A stretch of 64,000 bases of DNA from Celeribacter indicus. Lineage in GTDB: Bacteria; Pseudomonadota; Alphaproteobacteria; Rhodobacterales; Rhodobacteraceae. Below, piece after piece: positions 33,412 through 41,611 of the stretch; the stretch's first letter is position 1; every line of letters begins with the position of its first letter. The stretch lies in assembly GCF_000819565.1 (NCBI RefSeq), contig NZ_CP004393.1, forward strand, positions 2,108,001 to 2,172,000. Reading direction: 5' to 3'. The notes below the pieces were generated by a model that was not told the DNA's origin, did no database searches, and worked only from the letters and a program-made list of their open reading frames with translations. The translations under genes were made by a program, and so were the position numbers.

Positions 33412-34253
33412 TGACCGATCTCGACGTTGCGGCCCCCGCCGCGCCCCACGCCGCGGCCGACCCCGCCCCCGCGCCGCGCTCCTGGAAGGAGAGCCGACTG
33501 CTGCCGCTGTCGCTTCTCGTCGTGGTGCTGGTTGCCTGGGAAGGGCTCGTGATCCTGCTCGACGTGCCCAGGATCGTCCTGCCGCGCCCCTCGGCCGTGG
33601 CCGTCGCGATGTGGGACGGCTTCGCCTCCGGCCTGTTCTGGCCGCATCTGCTGGTGACGCTGTGGGAAATCCTCGCAGGCTTCGCCATCGGCGCGGGCGT
33701 GGGCATCGTGCTCGGCGTGCTCATCGGCCTGTCGCCCTTCATGGAACGCCTCGTCTATCCCTATGTCGTCGCCTTCCAGACCCTCCCCAAGGTGGCGATC
33801 GCGCCGATCATGGTGATCTGGTTCGGCTACGGGCTGACCTCCAAGATCATCATCACCGCGACCATCGCCTTCTTCCCGCTGCTCGCCAACACCATCGTCG
33901 GCCTGCGTTCGGCGCCGCGCGACCAGATCGACATGCTGCGCGCCTGCACCGCGAGCGAATGGCAGATCTTCCGCATGGCGCGGCTGCCGCAGGCTCTGCC
34001 CTATATCTTCGTCGGGCTCGACGTGGCCGCCGTCCTCTCGGTGATCGGCGCCATCGTCGGCGAATTCGTCGGCGCGCGCGCCGGGCTCGGCTACCTCATC
34101 CTGCAAATGAACTTCAACTTCAACATGGCAGGGGTCTTCGCGATCCTGATCCTGCTGTCCCTGATCGGCGTCGGACTTCACCTTCTGGTCGTCGCGATCC
34201 AGAGGCGCCTGCTGTTCTGGTCCGAAACCCATGCCGAGGTGACGGGCGCCTGA
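33411..34253 (+). CDS. NitT/TauT-type ABC importer permease
   Basis: A 280-residue permease with about six helices after a cytoplasmic, Ala/Pro-rich N-terminus of about 30 residues. Family features are VPRIVLPRPSAVAVAMW, YVVAFQTLPKVAIAPIMVIWFGYGLTSKI, the EAA loop RACTASEWQIFRMARLPQALPYIFVGLDVAAVLSVIGAIVGEFVGA, and the last helix with IQRRLLFW. It completes the importer. The 2OG oxygenase gene follows after 31 nt. Confidence 0.92.
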   Translation: MTDLDVAAPAAPHAAADPAPAPRSWKESRLLPLSLLVVVLVAWEGLVILLDVPRIVLPRPSAVAVAMWDGFASGLFWPHLLVTLWEILAGFAIGAGVGIVLGVLIGLSPFMERLVYPYVVAFQTLPKVAIAPIMVIWFGYGLTSKIIITATIAFFPLLANTIVGLRSAPRDQIDMLRACTASEWQIFRMARLPQALPYIFVGLDVAAVLSVIGAIVGEFVGARAGLGYLILQMNFNFNMAGVFAILILLSLIGVGLHLLVVAIQRRLLFWSETHAEVTGA

Positions 34254-34284
34254 CCCGCCCGCAAACTGACGAAAGGAAACCCCA

Positions 34285-35268
34285 ATGACCGATCTTCCCC
34301 GTGTGGCCAGCCCCGACGAGGTGCCCGTGCTCGACCTCACCCCGCTGACGCAGGGCGGCGACATCCGCGAGCTTGCCCGCCAGCTCGACGAGGCCTGCCG
34401 CAACACCGGCTTCTTCTACATCTCGAACCACGGCGTGCCCGAGCGCCTCACCAACGAGATCTTCGGCGCGACGCGCCGGTATTTCGCCCTGCCGGCCGAG
34501 GCGCGGGAGGCGCATGTCATGGATCCGGTCTACCGGCGCGGCTTCATGAAACAGGGGATCAACCAGCATCCCGGCTTCCAGCCCGACCTGAAGGAAAGCT
34601 ACGAGATCGGCGTCGACCTGCCCGCGGACGATCCCGACGTGACCGCGCGCCTGCCGCTGCATGCGCCGAACCAGTGGCCCGAGGAGCTGCCGTGGCTGCG
34701 CGAGGCCTCCGAGGCCTATTTCGCCGCCACCAGGGCGCTGGGCGAGCGGATGCTGAGGCTGATCGCCGTGGCGCTCGACCTGCCGGAGGATCATTTCCTC
34801 CAGTATACGCAGAAGCCCATGGTCCAGATGCGCCTGTTCCACTATCCGCCGCAGCCGCCGGCCTCGCCGGAGAACGCCTTCGGCGTGGCGCCCCATACCG
34901 ATTACGGCATGATCACCCTGCTGAACCAGGATCCGATCGGCGGGCTCGAGCTCCAGAAGCGCGACGGCGAATGGATCCGGGCGCCCTATGTCGACGGCAC
35001 GCTCGTGGTGAATATCGGCGACCTGTTCCAGCGCTGGACCAACGATCTCTATGTCTCCAATCCGCACCGGGTCGTGAACCGCACCGGAAAGGAGCGCTAT
35101 TCGATCCCGATGTTCTACAACCTCGACTACCACGCGCCGGTCGAATGCCTGCCGGGCTGCTGTTCGGCGGAGAACCCGCCGCGCCACGCGCCGATCTCCT
35201 CCGGGGACTATCTCGTGAGCCGGTTCAGGACGGTCCAGAAATACGGGGCCGAGACCGAACCGGCATGA
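34285..35268 (+). CDS. Isopenicillin-N-synthase-like 2-oxoglutarate/Fe(II) oxygenase
   Basis: A 327-residue oxygenase of the IPNS/plant-type 2OG-Fe(II) superfamily. The N-terminal DIOX_N part has VLDLTPL and TGFFYISNHGVPE. The jelly-roll core has the iron triad His204, Asp206 (APHTDYG) and His261 (NPHRVVNR), and the 2-oxoglutarate-binding Arg271-x-Ser273 (RYSIPMF). It is therefore a complete, probably active hydroxylase or demethylase in the cytoplasm. GAAAGGAAACCCC precedes the ATG. It lies in an importer operon, so the imported compound is the likely substrate. It is a paralogue of the oxygenase at 42.7-43.6 kb, which shares the ending SAENPP followed by a GDY motif. Confidence 0.9.
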   Translation: MTDLPRVASPDEVPVLDLTPLTQGGDIRELARQLDEACRNTGFFYISNHGVPERLTNEIFGATRRYFALPAEAREAHVMDPVYRRGFMKQGINQHPGFQPDLKESYEIGVDLPADDPDVTARLPLHAPNQWPEELPWLREASEAYFAATRALGERMLRLIAVALDLPEDHFLQYTQKPMVQMRLFHYPPQPPASPENAFGVAPHTDYGMITLLNQDPIGGLELQKRDGEWIRAPYVDGTLVVNIGDLFQRWTNDLYVSNPHRVVNRTGKERYSIPMFYNLDYHAPVECLPGCCSAENPPRHAPISSGDYLVSRFRTVQKYGAETEPA

Positions 35269-35364
35269 TCCTCCGCGCGCGCGCCCCGGAGAAGGGAGTT
35301 GTCCGGCGGGCGATTTCCGGTCAGAACGAAACGAGACGGGCAAGGTACGGGACGGGGAACGCGG

Positions 35365-36438
35365 ATGAGTGAACAGGCGCGGGTGCGAAAGCCGTCCGGT
35401 CGGACCCGCGCGGCCGAGGTCACGATCAAGGACATCGCCCGCATGGCGGGCGTGTCCGTCTCCACCGTGTCGCGCGTCATCAACCGCACCGGGCTGGTGA
35501 CGCCGGCAAAGCTCAACGCGGTGCAGGACGTGCTCGACCGCGTCAACTACATCCCCAACATCGCGGCGCGGTCGCTGGTGAGCCGGCGGTCGATGACCGT
35601 GGGGCTGATCGTGCCGGCGCTCGGCAACCCGATCTTCGCGCCGACCATCGCGGGGGTGGAGGAGGTTCTGAACGCGGCGGGCTACGGCCTGTTGATCTCC
35701 TGTTCCTACCGCAGCCCGGAGAAGGAACTCGAGCAGGCGCGGATGATGATGGAGCGCGGCGTCGAGGGCATCATCCTCACCGGCTCCTATCGCCACCCCG
35801 ACCTTCTGCCGCTCATGGCGCAGCGCGAGATCGCCGTGGTCAGCCAGGACGACCCGGAAGGCGGCGCGGGGCTTGTCTCCATCGCCATGCCCGATGCCGC
35901 CGCGATGGCCTGCGCCATCGACAGGCTGGTGGAGAGCGGCCACAGGCGGATCGGCATCGTCACCGGGCCGACGCGCAACACCCGCCCCGTCGCCGACCGG
36001 CTGGCGGGCGCGCGGGCGCGGCTGTCCGAACTCGGCCTGCCGCTGCCCGAGGTGGCGGTGGCCGAAACGGCGGGCTATGACGCGCAGGACGCGCGGCAGG
36101 CGACGCTGCGGCTGCTGGCGGCGATGCCCGATCTCACCGCCATCGCCTGCACCGGCGACATCCTCGCCCTCGGCGTCATCGCGCAATGCCAGCGCGCCGG
36201 GCGCTCCGTGCCCCGCGACATCTCGGTCACCGGCTGCGGCGACACGATCATGGCACAATATGTCGACCCGAAACTCTCCACCGTCCGCCTCGAATTCCGC
36301 CGCCTCGGCGAGATCGCGGCGGCGCGGCTGCTCGTGATGCTCGGCGCGGCCGGGACCGCCGGCGCGGAGATCCCGGTCGACCTCGGATATTCCTTCATCG
36401 AAGGGGAGACGATCGCCTCGCCGGCCGCCCCCGCGTGA
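35365..36438 (+). CDS. LacI-family transcriptional repressor
   Basis: A 357-residue regulator. The HTH is at about 20-42 (VTIKDIARMAGVSVSTVSRVINRTG) and the hinge contains IAARSLVSRRSMTVGLIVP. The sugar-binding-like core has NPIFAPTIAGVEEVLNAAGYGLLI, VEGIILTG and the late segment DISVTGCGDTIMAQYVDPKLSTVR. It should bind a palindrome with a central CG. Two such sites occur upstream of the importer operon (31422-31445). It lies 96 bp after the oxygenase on the same strand and may be co-transcribed, giving a self-contained regulated cassette. Confidence 0.9.
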   Translation: MSEQARVRKPSGRTRAAEVTIKDIARMAGVSVSTVSRVINRTGLVTPAKLNAVQDVLDRVNYIPNIAARSLVSRRSMTVGLIVPALGNPIFAPTIAGVEEVLNAAGYGLLISCSYRSPEKELEQARMMMERGVEGIILTGSYRHPDLLPLMAQREIAVVSQDDPEGGAGLVSIAMPDAAAMACAIDRLVESGHRRIGIVTGPTRNTRPVADRLAGARARLSELGLPLPEVAVAETAGYDAQDARQATLRLLAAMPDLTAIACTGDILALGVIAQCQRAGRSVPRDISVTGCGDTIMAQYVDPKLSTVRLEFRRLGEIAAARLLVMLGAAGTAGAEIPVDLGYSFIEGETIASPAAPA

Positions 36439-36639
36439 GCGCCGCGACGGAGCGGGCGAGGGCGCCGGTCTGCGGATGCCGGACCGTTCCGGGTCCGCCC
36501 GGCCCGGAGAAAGACGCCCCGCCGCCCTGCGCGGCGAGGCCGGCGCAGCGCGGTGGAGCCATCAGATCCGAACGTGGGAGGGAGATCCGGCGGCGGGCAG
36601 GCGGTCGCGCCGCCAGCCCTGCCCATGCCCATGCGGGGG

Positions 36640-36663
36640 GCGCCCGGCCGCGGGACCGGGCGC
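36640..36663. terminator. GC hairpin between lacI and the second NitT/TauT operon
   Basis: A perfect 8-bp stem, GCGCCCGG/CCGGGCGC, with an 8-nt loop, 10 bp beyond the stop of the minus-strand binding protein. It lies in the 234-bp gap between convergent transcription units. No T run is present. The rest of this gap shows nothing gene-like. Confidence 0.4.
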
Positions 36664-36672
36664 GCCACCAAG

Positions 36673-37620
36673 TTATCGGGTCGCCTTCTCCAGCGACTGC
36701 GGCGCCATGATCGCCTCCACCGCGGCGCGGCTCAGCGGCTCGGCGCGCACCACGCCCTGCGCGAGGATCCATTCGGCCTCGGCAAGGATCAGGTCGGTGA
36801 GCCCGTCGTCGAGCGTCAGCCCGATCTCCACATCCTGCCACATCGCCGCCAGCGCCTCGGGGCTCATCGCGCCGTTCATCGAGGCGGAGACGGCCGCCAT
36901 CGCGGCCTCGGGGTCGGCGGCGACATCCGCATCGGCCTTTGCGAGCGCGCCCATGAAGGCGTCGAGCGTCGCGGCGCGGTCTCCGACCATCTCCGGCGTC
37001 GCGGCGAGGATGTAATGGACCTGGTAGCTCTCCGGGCGCAGTTCGGTGTATTTCTCCCCGAGCGTCTCCTGCGCGGCGCTGTAGAAGGTGGGGAAGGGCA
37101 CGATCGCCTCCACATCCCCGCGGGTGACCGCAGGCACCAGATCCGGCGGCGCGGCGGAGACGATCTCCGCCTCAACCCCGGCCTCCGAGAGCAGCGTGTC
37201 GAGGAAGAAATGCACGTTGGTGCCGATGGTCGTGCCGATCCTGCGGCCGGCCAGATCCGCCGGACTGTCGAGCGGGCCGGCGTCGGAATTGCCGATGAGC
37301 CGCGAGCCGGTGAAGCGCGCGAGATCGCCGACGATGGCGAACTCCTGTCCCGTCAGCGCGCCGGTCGCGGCCGGGAATTCGGCCATGAAGGCGACGTCGA
37401 CCTGCCCGCCGAGCAGCGCCTCGAAGGCGGCGCGCCCGCTGTCGAAGGGGACGATTTCGACCTCGACCCCGGCCTCGGTGAAATAGTCCTTCTCAAGTGC
37501 GACGTCGACCTGCGGCGTCTGCGGGTTCGGGCTCCAGCCGAAGACGAGCGTGTCGGCCTGTGCGGCGATCGGGCCGAGGGCAAGGGCCGTGCCCAGTGCG
37601 AGGGTGCGGAAATATGTCAT
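36673..37620 (-). CDS. NitT/TauT-type ABC substrate-binding protein
   Basis: A 315-residue periplasmic protein with a signal peptide of about 22 residues (ending at AAQA). SsuA/NMT1-like blocks are LVFGWSPNPQTPQVDVALEKDYFTEAGVEVEIVPFDSGRAAFEALLGGQVDVAFMAEFPAA and DLAGRRIGTTIGTNVHFFLDTLLSEAGV. The GGQVDVAFMAE stretch and the GTNVHFFLDTLL loop should line the ligand cleft. It is the last gene of a four-gene minus-strand operon, after the arylsulfotransferase-family gene, permease and ATPase. Confidence 0.88.
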   Translation of the reverse strand: MTYFRTLALGTALALGPIAAQADTLVFGWSPNPQTPQVDVALEKDYFTEAGVEVEIVPFDSGRAAFEALLGGQVDVAFMAEFPAATGALTGQEFAIVGDLARFTGSRLIGNSDAGPLDSPADLAGRRIGTTIGTNVHFFLDTLLSEAGVEAEIVSAAPPDLVPAVTRGDVEAIVPFPTFYSAAQETLGEKYTELRPESYQVHYILAATPEMVGDRAATLDAFMGALAKADADVAADPEAAMAAVSASMNGAMSPEALAAMWQDVEIGLTLDDGLTDLILAEAEWILAQGVVRAEPLSRAAVEAIMAPQSLEKATR

Positions 37621-37637
37621 GGTCTCTCCTGTCGGTT

Positions 37638-38429
37638 TCAGGGGGTTGTGGCATGTGCGGGATTGGGACGCAGAAGCGCGAGGATGTCCTCGCGGATCTC
37701 GAGGAGGTCGGCGCCCGAGCGGCTGAAGGCGCGCGGGCGCGGGTGATGCAGCGGATAGTGGCGGATGAGCCGCCCCGGCGCCTGGCTCATCACCCGGACG
37801 TCATCGGCCAGCAGCAGCGCCTCGTCGACGTCATGGGTCACGAAAAGCACCGTCGCGCGGTGTTTCTGCCAGACCCGCAGGAGAAGCTCGTGCATCCCCA
37901 GCCGGGTCTGCGCGTCGAGCGCGCCAAAGGGCTCGTCCATCAGCAGCACGCTCGGCTCGCAGGCGAAGGTGCGGGCGATGGCCACGCGCTGCTTCATCCC
38001 GCCCGACAATTGCTGCGGGTATTTGTCGGCATGGCTCTCCAGCCCGACCTCCGCGAGCGCCGCGCGGGCGCGCTCGGTCTCCTCGCGCTTCGGCAGGCCG
38101 AACCGGCGCAGGGCGAAGCGGACGTTGCCGAGCGCGGTGAACCACGGGAAGAGCGCGTATTGCTGGAAGATCACCCCGACCTTGTCGGAGGGGCCGGTGA
38201 CCTCGGCCCCGTCGATGGTGATCGCGCCGGTGGCGGGGGCGACGAACCCGCCGATCGCGTTCATCAGCGTGGACTTGCCGCAGCCCGACGGGCCGATGAG
38301 GGCCGTGAACGTGCCGGGGCGCAGCCGGAGCGTGGTGGGGTCGAGTGCTGTGACCGGGCCTTTCCGGCCCTTGAAGCGGATCGACACGTTGTCGATGCGG
38401 ACGTCGCCTTGCGGAACTGCGGTGCTCAT
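37638..38429 (-). CDS. NitT/TauT-type ABC importer ATPase
   Basis: A 263-residue ATPase: Walker [11 protein letters not shown]-loop [18 protein letters not shown], signature [15 protein letters not shown], Walker [19 protein letters not shown], and H-loop [16 protein letters not shown]. The end has [20 protein letters not shown]. It lies 4 nt after the permease stop and 17 nt before the binding-protein start, all on the minus strand. Confidence 0.92.
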   Translation of the reverse strand: MSTAVPQGDVRIDNVSIRFKGRKGPVTALDPTTLRLRPGTFTALIGPSGCGKSTLMNAIGGFVAPATGAITIDGAEVTGPSDKVGVIFQQYALFPWFTALGNVRFALRRFGLPKREETERARAALAEVGLESHADKYPQQLSGGMKQRVAIARTFACEPSVLLMDEPFGALDAQTRLGMHELLLRVWQKHRATVLFVTHDVDEALLLADDVRVMSQAPGRLIRHYPLHHPRPRAFSRSGADLLEIREDILALLRPNPAHATTP

Positions 38430-38433
38430 GTCC

Positions 38434-39264
38434 CTATCCCTGTTCCCAGTGAACGATCCTGCGGCCGATCCGGTGCACCGCGAGATCCACGATTGCGCCG
38501 AGCGCGCCGAGCAGGACGAGCAGGGCGAACATCCGGTCCGTGCGGATATACTGGCGCGCCTCCTGGAGCCTGTAGCCGATCCCGGAGGAGGCCCCCGACA
38601 GCTCCGCCGCGACGAGGCTCAGGAAGGCGAGGGCGACGCCCAGCCGCAGCCCGGCAAAGATATAGGGGGCCGCGGCCGGCACGATCACCGTCAGGAATTC
38701 GCGGCGCCGCGACGCCCCGAGCGAGCGCGAGGCGCGCAGGTAGACCTCGGGCACGTATTCCATGCCGTGATGGGTGTTGAACCAGACGGTGAGGAAGACG
38801 GTGTAGGAGATCACGAAATACTTGGACCCCTCGCCGATGCCGAACCAGACGATCGCCACCGGCACGAGCGCGATCGCCGGGATCGGCCGCAGGAGCGAGA
38901 GGAACGGCCCGAGCAGCGTGCGGATCAGCGCCACGCGCCCGGTCAGCAGCCCGAGCGCGATGCCGAGGCTCGCGCCGATGACGAAACCGATGGCGGCCCG
39001 GCTCAGCGAGACCGACAGGTCCTTCGGCAAGGTGCCGTTGCGCCACATCTCCACCGCCGCCGCCCAGACCGACCAGGGCGCGGGAAAGATCGCCTCGGGC
39101 ACAATGCGGAAGGCACCCGCGAGCGCCCAGAGGGCGAGCACGAAGGCGAAGGACACGAGCGGCCGGCCGAGGCTCGCCGTCGCCTCCAGCGCGCGGACCG
39201 CGACGCCGGAGGGCGGCAGGCGCGATCCCTTGCGGTCGCCGGGGGCCGGGTCGCTCAAAGCCAT
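38434..39264 (-). CDS. NitT/TauT-type ABC importer permease
   Basis: A 276-residue permease with six or so helices. Family features are [50 protein letters not shown], the EAA loop [49 protein letters not shown], and the C-terminal RRIVHWEQG. The ATG at 39264 overlaps the last 10 nt of the arylsulfotransferase-family gene, which suggests coupled translation. The open frame continues upstream but only inside that other gene. Confidence 0.9.
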   Translation of the reverse strand: MALSDPAPGDRKGSRLPPSGVAVRALEATASLGRPLVSFAFVLALWALAGAFRIVPEAIFPAPWSVWAAAVEMWRNGTLPKDLSVSLSRAAIGFVIGASLGIALGLLTGRVALIRTLLGPFLSLLRPIPAIALVPVAIVWFGIGEGSKYFVISYTVFLTVWFNTHHGMEYVPEVYLRASRSLGASRRREFLTVIVPAAAPYIFAGLRLGVALAFLSLVAAELSGASSGIGYRLQEARQYIRTDRMFALLVLLGALGAIVDLAVHRIGRRIVHWEQG

Positions 39265-40394
39265 GGCAGTTGCTCCGCACGATAGCGGTGGGCACGGAAG
39301 CAGGAGTTGTGCGCGCCGATGATGAACTCGTTGAGCGGGGTGGGATATTCCGCGAAATCCGGGATCACGTATTCCCAGACGGTCTCCCCCTCCGGCGTCA
39401 CCTCGAAGAGCCGTCCGAAGGCGCTTTCGCAGATGAAGGTGTTGCCGTTCCACAGCCGCTGGCAGCCGCCCATGTAGGGCGAGAAGAAGGAGCCCGGCAT
39501 CGGATCGGCATAGGACCAGACGACCGCCCCGGTCGCCGGATCGAATTCCAGCGCGCGGGAGAAGGGGGAGGTGGAGCCCTGCCGCAGGTTGCCGTTGTCG
39601 AAACACAGCACCGTGCCGCCCTCCATCTCCACCGGCGTGTGCTGCTGGGCGACGGTGTCGGGGCCGACATGCCAGACCACCTTGCCGGTCGACCGCTCGA
39701 CCGCGATCACGCCCGAAGTGGTGCGCAGGCTCATCAGCACGAGCCCGCCCCTGGTGACCGAAAGCCCGTTGATCATCGGCCAGTGGCGCCGGTCGAAAAT
39801 CGCGTGCACGGGAAAATCCGCGGGATCGAGATGGTCCCAGATCCGCCATTCCCAGACCGTTTCCCCGGCCCGGTTCACCTCCCGCACGATATCGGACTGC
39901 ACGATCCCGTCGGCCCCGTCCTTGCGCGGGTCGCCGCCGGTGACGCGCGCCGCCTTGTCGGCGGGCAGGGGGGCCGCGACGGTATAGAGCAGGTTGCCGT
40001 TCGCAAGCCATTGCGCGTCGTGGTGGTGATAGATGTCCTCGTGGCGCCAGACGATGTCCCCCTCGGGCGTCGCCTCGTAGAAATCCCCGCCGTGCCAGAG
40101 ATCCCAGGCCGGGTAGAGCGCGGCGGAGGTGGCGTGGCTGCCGTTGTAGCCGAGATTGCCGTTCGGCAGGATCACCGCGTCCCGGCCCGCGCGCACGGGC
40201 ATCTGCCAGCGATGCGCCGTCGCGCCGCCGATATCCACGAGGTCCACCCGCCCCCCGGCGGTCTGCCCGGCATAGAGCGTATAGCCCCCCGCCGTGCGGC
40301 GCGGATCGGCGGCGGTCAGGCCGGTGCGCCGGCGGCGCAGGGTGACCTGGTCGACGGCGGGGGCCATGTCCTTGGAAAGAGTCTGCGTCGTCAT
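39255..40394 (-). CDS. Arylsulfotransferase (ASST)-family beta-propeller protein
   Basis: A 379-residue protein of the arylsulfotransferase superfamily. Repeated beta-propeller blades carry motifs such as DAVILPNGNLGYNG, HHDAQWLANGNLLY, INGLSVTRGGLVLMSLR, HTPVEMEGGTVLCFDNG and LWNGNTFICESAFGRLFEV. ASST moves sulfate between phenols by a phospho-like His intermediate; several conserved-looking His are present (in NGSH, the HHH run, AQQHTP and GAHNS), but I could not align the catalytic one with certainty. There is no signal peptide, unlike periplasmic ASST, so a cytoplasmic role on the imported compound is likely. It is the first gene of a NitT/TauT operon, and GGAG lies 7 nt before its ATG. 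Confidence 0.78.
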   Translation of the reverse strand: MTTQTLSKDMAPAVDQVTLRRRRTGLTAADPRRTAGGYTLYAGQTAGGRVDLVDIGGATAHRWQMPVRAGRDAVILPNGNLGYNGSHATSAALYPAWDLWHGGDFYEATPEGDIVWRHEDIYHHHDAQWLANGNLLYTVAAPLPADKAARVTGGDPRKDGADGIVQSDIVREVNRAGETVWEWRIWDHLDPADFPVHAIFDRRHWPMINGLSVTRGGLVLMSLRTTSGVIAVERSTGKVVWHVGPDTVAQQHTPVEMEGGTVLCFDNGNLRQGSTSPFSRALEFDPATGAVVWSYADPMPGSFFSPYMGGCQRLWNGNTFICESAFGRLFEVTPEGETVWEYVIPDFAEYPTPLNEFIIGAHNSCFRAHRYRAEQLPWL

Positions 40395-40405
40395 CGTCGT
40401 CTCCG

Positions 40406-40424
40406 GTTCATTAAAACGTTTTAA
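40406..40424. promoter_or_regulatory. LacI-type operator, copy 1
   Basis: GTTCATTAAAACGTTTTAA contains the perfect 14-bp palindrome TTAAAACGTTTTAA at 40411-40424. It lies 12 bp before the start of the arylsulfotransferase-family gene. The same 19 bp recur 41 bp away. The strong AT content in a GC-rich genome makes chance unlikely. Confidence 0.85.
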
Positions 40425-40446
40425 AGCTCTTATGCACTTGCGGCGC

Positions 40447-40465
40447 GTTCATTAAAACGTTTTAA
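40447..40465. promoter_or_regulatory. LacI-type operator, copy 2
   Basis: The second identical 19-bp copy; here the palindrome extends to 16 bp (ATTAAAACGTTTTAAT, 40451-40466). The centre-to-centre spacing to copy 1 is 41 bp, close to four helical turns, so both sites face the same side. It lies between the two divergent start codons and immediately precedes a TTGACG that could be a -35 for the lacI gene. Confidence 0.85.
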
Positions 40466-40534
40466 TTGACGCGGGGCCGAATATTTCCTGCATGATCGCC
40501 GTTTCCGCTTTCGCAGGGCCGGTCTGCACAGAAA

Positions 40535-41572
40535 ATGGACAGGATGCGGATGAAAGAGCATGGACTCCCCCCGAAACGGCGCGCGACCGTCATCGACGTG
40601 GCCCGCCTCGCCGGGGTGTCGCCCGGCACGGTCTCCAACGCCATCAACGGCAAGCGCCGGGTCGATGCCGAGACGCGCGCGCGCATCGACGCGGCGATCC
40701 GCGAACTCGGATACCGGCCGAACATGGCCGCCCGTGGCATGCGGACCGGGCGGGCGAACACCATCGCGCTCTTCTCCTCCATGTCGACGGCGGTTTCCGC
40801 CGGCCCCTCGAGGCTCGGCTTCATGATGGAGATCGCGGCCTCCGCCTCCCTGACCGCGCTCACCCGCAACGTCGCGCTGGTGCTGGTCCCGCCGATCCCC
40901 GACCCGGAGGCGGCGCTGGGGGCGGTGCCGCTCGACGGCGCCCTGCTGGTGGAACCGGCGCGCGACGATCCCTTCCTGCCGATCCTCGCCGCGCGCGCCA
41001 TCCCGACCGTGGCGATCGGAGGCGCCCATGACGCCGCCTCGGCCCATGTCGACCTGCGCTATGCGGACACGGCGGACCTGCTGATCGGCCACCTCCACGC
41101 GCGGGGCGCGCGCCACGTCCCGCTCGTGATCGGGTCGAGCGCGCGGCGGTATTACGAGGTCTTCGAGGCGCGCTATCTCGACCACGCCGCGCGCACCGGC
41201 ATGACCCCCCGGATCCTGCGCATCGACGAGAGCCGCGGCGAGGCGGCGGCGGAGGCCGGGCTCTCCGCGCTCCTCGCACAGGGGCACCGGGTCGACGGGC
41301 TGCTCGTGCCGGTCGACGCGCTGGCGACCGGCGCCCTCGCGGCGCTGCGCCGGGCGGGGCTGCGCGTGCCCGAGGACGTGCGGGTCGCCACCCGCTACAA
41401 CGGTCTGCGCGCCCAGGCCGCCACCCCGCCGCTGACGGCGGTCGAACTCCACTTCGACGCGGTGGCGAGCGCGGCGACGCTGGCGCTGCTCGACCTGATC
41501 GACGGCCTCGACGTTCCGCAGGTTCTCACCGCGGAGTCCCCCGCGCTCATCGAACGCGCCTCGACCCGCTGA
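40535..41572 (+). CDS. LacI-family transcriptional repressor
   Basis: A 345-residue regulator. The HTH is at about 17-40 (ATVIDVARLAGVSPGTVSNAINGKR), and the hinge has LGYRPNMAARGMRTGRANTIALFSS. The effector domain has DGALLVEPAR, IPTVAIGG, VDGLLVPVDALATGALAALRRAGLRVPEDVRVATR and a late PPLTAVELHFD. It diverges from the arylsulfotransferase-family/ABC operon, with two identical operators between them, so it very probably represses that operon and itself. Start codons at 40544 and 40550 are alternatives. Confidence 0.9.
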   Translation: MDRMRMKEHGLPPKRRATVIDVARLAGVSPGTVSNAINGKRRVDAETRARIDAAIRELGYRPNMAARGMRTGRANTIALFSSMSTAVSAGPSRLGFMMEIAASASLTALTRNVALVLVPPIPDPEAALGAVPLDGALLVEPARDDPFLPILAARAIPTVAIGGAHDAASAHVDLRYADTADLLIGHLHARGARHVPLVIGSSARRYYEVFEARYLDHAARTGMTPRILRIDESRGEAAAEAGLSALLAQGHRVDGLLVPVDALATGALAALRRAGLRVPEDVRVATRYNGLRAQAATPPLTAVELHFDAVASAATLALLDLIDGLDVPQVLTAESPALIERASTR

Positions 41573-41611
41573 GGGCGGACAGGCCGGGGCGGACAGGGGG
41601 CCGCGTCCGGC

